Origin: Micromonospora sp. NBC_00389
Lineage (GTDB): Bacteria > Actinomycetota > Actinomycetes > Mycobacteriales > Micromonosporaceae
Assembly: GCF_036059255.1 (NCBI RefSeq)
Contig: NZ_CP107947.1
Location: 3,968,001 to 4,032,000, forward strand
Length of the DNA stretch: 64,000 nt
Direction of reading: 5' to 3'
Numbering within the stretch: position 1 is the stretch's first letter; every line of letters begins with the position of its first letter. Under the pieces are notes generated by a model. It was not told the DNA's origin, made no database searches, and saw nothing but the letters and a program-made list of their open reading frames with translations. The translations under genes and the position numbers were made by a program. Below, in pieces: positions 58,142 to 64,000 of the stretch.

Positions 58142-59416
58142 GTGACGCCCGAGGAGATCCTGACCGCCGACCGGGCGCACGTCTGGCATCCGTACACCGC
58201 GCTGCCGTCGGCGAACCCGCCGTACGTGGTGCAGAGCGCCGAGGGGGTACGGCTGCGGCTGGCCGACGGGCGGGAGCTGGTGGACGGGATGTCGTCCTGG
58301 TGGGCGGCGATCCACGGCTACCGGCACCCGGCGTTGGACGCGGCGGTGACCGACCAGCTCGGCCGGATGAGCCACGTGATGTTCGGCGGGCTCACCCACG
58401 AACCCGCGGTCCAGCTCGCCCGGACCCTGGTCGAGCTGAGCCCGGACGGCCTGGAGCACGTGTTCCTGGCCGACTCCGGCTCGGTCAGCGTCGAGGTGGC
58501 GGTGAAGATGTGCCTGCAGTACCAGCGGGCCGTCGGCCAACCGCAGCGGCGCCGGCTGGCCACCTGGCGGGGCGGCTACCACGGCGACACGTTCCACCCC
58601 ATGAGCGTCTGCGACCCGGAGGGCGGGATGCACCACCTCTGGGGCGACGTACTGCCCCGGCAGGTCTTCGCCCCGGTCCCGCCGGGCGGCTTCGGCGACC
58701 CGCCCGACGAGGCGTACGTGGCGGAGCTGGTGGACGCGGTCGAGCGGCACGCCGACGAACTGGCCGCGGTGATCGTCGAGCCGGTGGTGCAGGGTGCCGG
58801 CGGGATGCGCTTCCACCATCCCGGGTACCTGCGCGTGCTGCGCGAGGTGACCCGCGCGCACGGAGTGCTGCTGATCTTCGACGAGATCGCCACCGGCTTC
58901 GGCCGCACCGGGACGATGTTCGCCGCCGAGCACGCCGGGGTGACCCCGGACGTGATGTGCGTGGGCAAGGCGCTCACCGGCGGCTACCTGACCCTGGCGG
59001 CGACGCTCTGCACCCCGCGGGTCGCCCGGGCCATCTCCGCCGCGGGCGTGCTGGCGCACGGACCCACCTTCATGGGCAACCCGTTGGCCTGCGCGGTCGC
59101 CAACGCCTCCATCGGGCTGCTGCGGGCCGGGGACTGGGCGGCGCAGGTGGAAAGGGTCGGCGGCGGCCTGCGCGCCGGGCTGGAGCCGCTGCGCGGCGCG
59201 CCGGGCGTGACCGACGTGCGGGTGCTCGGCGCGATCGGGGTGGTCCAGCTCGATCACGAGGTCGACCTCGGCGCGGCCACCGTGGCGGCGGCCGACCAGG
59301 GGGTGTGGCTGCGGCCGTTCCGCGACCTGATCTACACGATGCCGCCGTACGTCACCGACGACGCCGACCTGGCCCGGATCGCGGCCGGGGTGGCGGCGGC
59401 GGTGGCGGCCGGCTGA
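58142..59416 (+). CDS. bioA: adenosylmethionine--8-amino-7-oxononanoate transaminase
   Basis: Biotin synthesis, forming 7,8-diaminopelargonate with S-adenosylmethionine as amino donor. 424 residues: [18 protein letters not shown] (the WHPYT start is typical of BioA), [56 protein letters not shown], the PLP lysine in [17 protein letters not shown] (about residue 283) and [18 protein letters not shown] 58142 lies 58 bases after pyrD. It sits inside the pyrimidine operon without other bio genes beside it, which is unusual for its function. Confidence 0.94.
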   Translation: MTPEEILTADRAHVWHPYTALPSANPPYVVQSAEGVRLRLADGRELVDGMSSWWAAIHGYRHPALDAAVTDQLGRMSHVMFGGLTHEPAVQLARTLVELSPDGLEHVFLADSGSVSVEVAVKMCLQYQRAVGQPQRRRLATWRGGYHGDTFHPMSVCDPEGGMHHLWGDVLPRQVFAPVPPGGFGDPPDEAYVAELVDAVERHADELAAVIVEPVVQGAGGMRFHHPGYLRVLREVTRAHGVLLIFDEIATGFGRTGTMFAAEHAGVTPDVMCVGKALTGGYLTLAATLCTPRVARAISAAGVLAHGPTFMGNPLACAVANASIGLLRAGDWAAQVERVGGGLRAGLEPLRGAPGVTDVRVLGAIGVVQLDHEVDLGAATVAAADQGVWLRPFRDLIYTMPPYVTDDADLARIAAGVAAAVAAG

Positions 59417-59488
59417 GCCGCCCTGACCAACGGCTCAGGGGTACGCCGGGCGGGGCAGCCGTCCGGACGAGGAGAGGGGAAGTACCGG

Positions 59489-60328
59489 ATGGAGAGCTTC
59501 GGCACCCGGTTGCACCGTGCCGTCACCGAGCGGGGGCCGCTGTGTGTCGGCATCGACCCGCATCCCGGTCTGCTGGCCCGCTGGGGGCTCGCCGACGACC
59601 TTCAGGGGCTTGACCGGTTCGCCCGGACCGTCGTGGACGCGCTCGGTGACCGGGTTGCGGTGGTCAAGCCTCAGTCGGCCTTTTTCGAGCGATTCGGATC
59701 CCGCGGTGTGGCGATTCTTGAGTCAACTATCCGACAGTTACGGGATGCCGGCTCGCTCGTTCTGCTGGACGTCAAACGCGGCGACATCGGCTCGACGGTC
59801 AGCGCGTACGCCGCCGCGTACCTCGATCCATCCAGCCCGCTGTATGTCGACGCGGTCACCGCGAGCCCCTACCTGGGGGTGGGTTCGCTGGCGCCGATGT
59901 TCGAGCTGGCCGCCGAGCACGGCGGCGGGGTCTTCGTGCTGGCCCTCACCTCCAACCCCGAGGGCGCCGCCGTGCAGCAGGCCCGCACGGCCGACGGACG
60001 CACCGTCGCGCAGACCGTGATCGACGAGATTTCCCAGCTCAACAGGGGTGCGACCCCACTCGGCAGCTTCGGTCTGGTGGTCGGCGCGACCATCGGAGAC
60101 ACCGGTCACGACCTCTCCGGCGTGGGGGGTCCGCTGCTCGCCCCGGGGCTCGGCGCGCAGGGTGCCGGCGCGGCGGATCTGCGCACCGTCTTCGGTCCGA
60201 GCCTGGCCAACGTGCTGCCCACGTACTCCCGTGAGGTGCTCTCGGCAGGCCCCGACGCCGTCGCCCTGCGGGCCGCCGCGGACCGGGTGCTGGCCGAGTG
60301 CCGGGCCGTTCTGGCTGCCCGTGACTGA
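59489..60328 (+). CDS. pyrF: orotidine 5'-phosphate decarboxylase
   Basis: Final step of UMP synthesis. The 279-residue enzyme is the type 2 (mycobacterial) form: CVGIDPHPGLLARWGLADD, VVKPQSAFFERFGSRGVAILE, the active-site LLDVKRGDIGSTVSAYAAAYLD (about residue 92-113), VTASPYLGVGSL and LAPGLGAQGAGAADL. GAGAGGGGAA precedes ATG 59489. Codon 84 is TTA (59738-59740), a leucine codon almost absent from such genomes, inside a short stretch of less biased codon use. Other pyr genes here do not show this. Confidence 0.95.
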   Translation: MESFGTRLHRAVTERGPLCVGIDPHPGLLARWGLADDLQGLDRFARTVVDALGDRVAVVKPQSAFFERFGSRGVAILESTIRQLRDAGSLVLLDVKRGDIGSTVSAYAAAYLDPSSPLYVDAVTASPYLGVGSLAPMFELAAEHGGGVFVLALTSNPEGAAVQQARTADGRTVAQTVIDEISQLNRGATPLGSFGLVVGATIGDTGHDLSGVGGPLLAPGLGAQGAGAADLRTVFGPSLANVLPTYSREVLSAGPDAVALRAAADRVLAECRAVLAARD

Positions 60329-60502
60329 CTGACGGCTCGGTCACACTGCGATGATCACTGCGCGTCCACGTTGCCGAAAGCTCCGTTGACCGCTAGTTTT
60401 CCCCGCGCTGGGAACCACGGACCCCTTGGTTCACAGCGACACCACGTTTCACAGATGCGGCGGTGCGCCCCGCCCGCCGCGATAGGGACCTGAGGAGAAC
60501 TG

Positions 60503-60820
60503 GTGCCGCTCCCGTCACTGACCCCCGAACAGCGCGCTGCCGCGCTCGAGAAGGCCGCGGAGATCCGCAAGGCCCGTGCCGAGCTGAAGGAGCAGCTCAA
60601 GCAGGGCAAGACCACCCTCGGTGCCGTCCTCGAGCGCGCCGAAGGCGACGACGTCGTGGGCAAGCTCAAGGTTTCGGCCGTCCTGCAGGCAATGCCGGGC
60701 ATCGGCAAGATCCGGGCGACCCAGATCATGGAGAAGCTCAAGATCGCCGACAGCCGTCGCCTGCGCGGCCTTGGCGAGCAGCAGCGCAAGGCACTGCTTG
60801 GAGAGTTCGCCGCCAACTGA
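60503..60820 (+). CDS. mihF: actinobacterial integration host factor (mIHF)
   Basis: A 105-residue nucleoid protein of the actinobacterial IHF family, which is not related to the IhfA/IhfB proteins of Enterobacteria. The sequence TPEQRAAALEKAAEIRKARAEL forms the long amino-terminal helix, then LKQGKTTLGAVLERAEGDDVVGKLKVSAVLQAMPGIGKIRATQIM (in parts) includes the helix-two-turns-helix DNA-binding unit. GTG at 60503 follows GAGGAGAACTG. The 174 bases upstream hold the promoter; TTGACC at about 60387 is a possible -35 element. Confidence 0.93.
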   Translation: MPLPSLTPEQRAAALEKAAEIRKARAELKEQLKQGKTTLGAVLERAEGDDVVGKLKVSAVLQAMPGIGKIRATQIMEKLKIADSRRLRGLGEQQRKALLGEFAAN

Positions 60821-60845
60821 ACCTGGCAGCGTGTAGAAACAAGCA

Positions 60846-61379
60846 GTGAGCACGGATGACGAGGCGCGCCCGGCGGCTCGGCTCACTGTCCTGTCTGGAC
60901 CTTCGGGTTCGGGCACGGAGAGTGTCGTCGAGCTTGTCCGGGCGCGTTCTCCGTCCGTGTGGATCCCGGTGCCGGCCACCACCCGCCCGCGCCGGGAGAC
61001 GGAGGTGGACGGGGTCGACCGGATCTTCCTCGCCCCCGCCGAGTTCGACCGCCGGGTGGCCGTCGGCGAGCTGCTGGAGTGGTCCCGGATGGGCCCGCAC
61101 CGCCGCGGCACCCCGTACCTGCCGCTGCGCGCCCGGCTCGACGCCGGGCAGCCGGTGTTGCTCCCGCTGGACCTCGCGGGCGCCCAGTTGGTCCGGGCGC
61201 GGCTACCCAACGCCCGGCTGGTGCTGCTGAGCCCGCCCGGGCACCGCCCCGACCCCGCTGTGGCGGCGGCCTTCGACCACACCGTGGCCCACGACCGCAC
61301 CGATCGGGCGGTCGACGAGCTGGTAGGCTTACTCGGTTCTTCTTATCCGGATCCGGCCTGGTCACGCGTGCGTGGCTGA
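60846..61379 (+). CDS. gmk: guanylate-kinase homologue with degenerate P-loop
   Basis: Position and overall sequence are those of guanylate kinase (GMP + ATP to GDP + ADP): LTVLSGPSG at the nucleotide loop, PATTRPRR, EVDGVDRIFLAPAEFDRRVAVGELLEWSRM and VLLPLDLAGAQLVRARLPNARLVLLSPP. However, the Walker A lysine is replaced: the loop reads GPSGSGTES where the family has GPSGxGKS/T. The lid region, normally rich in Arg (like LxxRGTE), is missing, and the protein has only 177 residues against about 190-210. GTG start, 25 bases after mihF. It may be inactive, regulatory, or depend on another gmk elsewhere. Confidence 0.85.
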   Translation: MSTDDEARPAARLTVLSGPSGSGTESVVELVRARSPSVWIPVPATTRPRRETEVDGVDRIFLAPAEFDRRVAVGELLEWSRMGPHRRGTPYLPLRARLDAGQPVLLPLDLAGAQLVRARLPNARLVLLSPPGHRPDPAVAAAFDHTVAHDRTDRAVDELVGLLGSSYPDPAWSRVRG

Positions 61380-61443
61380 CGGCCGACCGCCGTTGAGACT
61401 CAGCACCGCGTCCGCGCGGCTCGAAAGACGCAGAGGTTAATTC

Positions 61444-61707
61444 GTGGGATCCATCGCCAACCCCGAAGGCATCACCAACCCGCCGATCGACGAGCTCCTC
61501 GAGAAGACGACGTCGAAGTACGCGCTGGTCATCTTCGCCGCCAAGCGCGCGCGCCAGGTCAACGCCTACTACAGCCAGCTCGGTGAGGGCCTCCTGGAGT
61601 ACGTCGGCCCGCTCGTCGAGACCACCCCGCAGGAGAAGCCCCTCTCCATCGCCATGCGCGAGATCAACGGGGGCCTGCTCACCGCCGAGCCGACCGACCA
61701 GCCGTAA
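61444..61707 (+). CDS. rpoZ: RNA polymerase omega subunit
   Basis: An 87-residue small subunit that aids assembly of RNA polymerase by binding beta-prime. It has [38 protein letters not shown] in the conserved fold and [14 protein letters not shown] near the end. GTG start 61444 with AGAGG upstream. The gmk-rpoZ-coaBC-metK order is conserved among actinobacteria. Confidence 0.96.
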   Translation: MGSIANPEGITNPPIDELLEKTTSKYALVIFAAKRARQVNAYYSQLGEGLLEYVGPLVETTPQEKPLSIAMREINGGLLTAEPTDQP

Positions 61708-61721
61708 GCCCGCACACGTCG

Positions 61722-62930
61722 ATGTCCGCCGGGATCGTCCTCGGGGTCGGCGGCGGCATCGCCGCCTACAAGGCCTGTGAGCTGCTGCGGCTCTTCACCG
61801 AATCGGGTCACCGGGTTCGTGTCGTGCCGACCGCGTCGGCGCTCCGGTTCGTCGGAGCGCCGACCTGGGCGGCGCTCTCCGGCCAACCAGTCGCCGACGA
61901 TGTCTGGCACGAGGTGCACGAGGTGCCGCATGTCCGGCTCGGCCAGCAGGCCGACCTGGTGGTGGTCGCGCCGACCACCGCCGACCTGCTCGCCAAGGCC
62001 GCCCACGGGCTCGCCGACGACCTGCTGACCAACACGCTGCTGACCGCGCGCTGCCCGGTGGTGCTGGCCCCGGCCATGCACACCGAGATGTGGGAGCACC
62101 CGGCGACCGTGGCCAACGTCGCCACCCTGCGCGCCAGGGGTGTCCGGGTCATCGAGCCGGCCGTCGGCCGACTCACCGGCGTCGACACCGGCAAGGGCCG
62201 CCTGCCCGACCCGGCGGAGATCTTCGCGGTCGCCCGTCGGGTCCTCGCCCGGGGCGGGCACGCCCCCGCTGACCTGGTCGGCCGCCGGGTGGTGGTCACC
62301 GCGGGGGGCACCCGCGAGCCGCTGGACCCGGTCCGCTTCCTGGGCAACCGCTCCTCCGGCAAGCAGGGCTACGCCTTCGCCCGGGCGGCGGTCGCCCGGG
62401 GCGCCCGGGTCACCCTGATCGCGGCGAACGTCTCGCTCACCGACCCCGCCGGGGTCGACCTGGTTCGGGTGGGCACCACCGGCGAGTTGCGGGAGGCCAC
62501 GCTGAAGGCCGCCGTCGAGGCCGACGCGGTGGTGATGGCGGCGGCTCCGGCCGATTTCCGGCCGGTGACGTACGCGGCTGGCAAAATCAAGAAGTCGGAC
62601 GATGGCGTCGCACCCACCATCGAACTCGTCACGAACCCGGACATCGCGGCGGAGCTCGGCCAGCGCAAACGACCGGAGCAGCTGCTGGTGGTGTTCGCCG
62701 CCGAGACCGGCGAGGCCGAGGCCAACGGACGGGCGAAACTCGCCCGGAAGCGGGCCGACCTGATCGTGGTCAACGAGGTAGGGCCGGACAAGGTCTTCGG
62801 CGCCGACACCAACACGGTGACGGTGATCGGTGCGGACGGCTCGGTCAGCCGACTGCCCGAGCAGGCCAAGGAGGACGTGGCCGACATCGTATGGGATCTC
62901 GTCGTGGCGCGGCTGCCCGGCCGCTCCTGA
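61722..62930 (+). CDS. coaBC: bifunctional phosphopantothenoylcysteine decarboxylase / phosphopantothenate--cysteine ligase
   Basis: Coenzyme A synthesis, two steps. The amino-terminal flavoprotein domain (CoaC, about residues 1-185) begins IVLGVGGGIAAYKACELLRLF, contains PHVRLGQQADLVVVAPTTADLLAKAAHGLADDLLT (fragments; the His is catalytic) and PAMHTEMWEHPA. The CoaB ligase domain (about 190-402) has VVVTAGGTREPLDPVRFLGNRSSGKQGYAFA and NEVGPDKVFGADTNTV (fragments). It starts 14 bases after rpoZ; metK follows 87 bases later. The product supplies the phosphopantetheine that carrier proteins such as the one at 11398 need. Confidence 0.96.
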   Translation: MSAGIVLGVGGGIAAYKACELLRLFTESGHRVRVVPTASALRFVGAPTWAALSGQPVADDVWHEVHEVPHVRLGQQADLVVVAPTTADLLAKAAHGLADDLLTNTLLTARCPVVLAPAMHTEMWEHPATVANVATLRARGVRVIEPAVGRLTGVDTGKGRLPDPAEIFAVARRVLARGGHAPADLVGRRVVVTAGGTREPLDPVRFLGNRSSGKQGYAFARAAVARGARVTLIAANVSLTDPAGVDLVRVGTTGELREATLKAAVEADAVVMAAAPADFRPVTYAAGKIKKSDDGVAPTIELVTNPDIAAELGQRKRPEQLLVVFAAETGEAEANGRAKLARKRADLIVVNEVGPDKVFGADTNTVTVIGADGSVSRLPEQAKEDVADIVWDLVVARLPGRS

Positions 62931-63017
62931 CGGGTGGAACAAGGCGCGACCGACCCCGACACCCGCCGCAGTGGTGACTACACTGCCGCGGAATGACTTC
63001 ACACGCTTAGGAGTGCC

Positions 63018-64000
<983 letters not shown>

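Noticed and set aside
59417..59488. Short TGAGCC...GGCTCA inverted repeat after bioA as a terminator
   Set aside because: Only six base pairs with a twelve-base loop and no tail; pyrF follows in the same direction with its own ribosome site.
62931..63017. SAM riboswitch before metK
   Set aside because: Only 87 bases, with no stem arrangement resembling known SAM riboswitch classes.

Overview
The window is high-GC actinobacterial DNA, most likely from Micromonospora or a close relative in the Micromonosporaceae. GTG and TTG starts are common, genes overlap by 1-4 bases, and the housekeeping order is typical of actinomycetes: alaS-ruvX-mltG-aroE, aroC-aroK-aroB-aroQ-efp-nusB, bldD, the pyr operon, then mihF-gmk-rpoZ-coaBC-metK. 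The genus is inferred from gene order and sequence feel, not from a search.

Layout. 1-7.4 kb: a cell-envelope protein cut by the window edge, two small membrane proteins (DUF948 and DUF6167 types), alanyl-tRNA synthetase, RuvX, the MltG lytic transglycosylase and shikimate dehydrogenase. 7.4-8.3 kb: a scar holding a broken IS3-type transposase and a broken glucose-1-phosphate thymidylyltransferase. 8.6-40 kb: an exopolysaccharide / cell-surface glycan locus of about 24 genes lying between aroE and aroC. 40.5-41.8 kb: an epoxide-hydrolase-like enzyme and the amino-terminal stub of a cation:proton antiporter. 41.9-48.9 kb: aroC, aroK, a small insert (lipoprotein, hydrolase, WYL regulator), aroB, aroQ, efp and nusB, ending at a perfect hairpin terminator. 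49-60.3 kb: bldD facing away from pyrR-pyrB-pyrC-carA-carB-pyrD-bioA-pyrF. 60.5-64 kb: actinobacterial IHF, a guanylate-kinase relative without its P-loop lysine, rpoZ, coaBC and metK (cut by the window end).

The glycan locus has most parts of a Wzy-type pathway: an initiating polyprenyl-phosphate sugar transferase, a Wzz-like chain-length protein without a kinase domain, a Wzy/O-antigen-ligase-like protein and six glycosyltransferases. It also has a two-gene ABC-2 exporter but no recognisable Wzx flippase. An eight-gene minus-strand operon plus one facing acetyltransferase gene supplies enzymes for amino/diacetamido sugars (Gfo/Idh dehydrogenase, NAD epimerase, two DegT-type aminotransferases, two left-handed beta-helix acetyltransferases). 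A NodB-type deacetylase, a secreted beta-helix protein and a 1,252-residue secreted multidomain protein may act on or bind the glycan.

The most unusual part is a four-gene minus-strand cassette at 11.4-15.4 kb: acyl carrier protein, fold-III PLP decarboxylase, AMP-forming ligase and a GNAT-like transferase. It resembles both the set that accompanies exosortase-A exopolysaccharide loci in Gram-negative bacteria and the carrier-protein-bound amino-acid decarboxylation of butirosin biosynthesis. A reasonable hypothesis is that it makes a decarboxylated aminoacyl group on the carrier protein and transfers it to the glycan.

In-frame TTA leucine codons, rare in such genomes, occur in at least four genes of the locus region (8639, 15698, 22716, 40505) and in pyrF.
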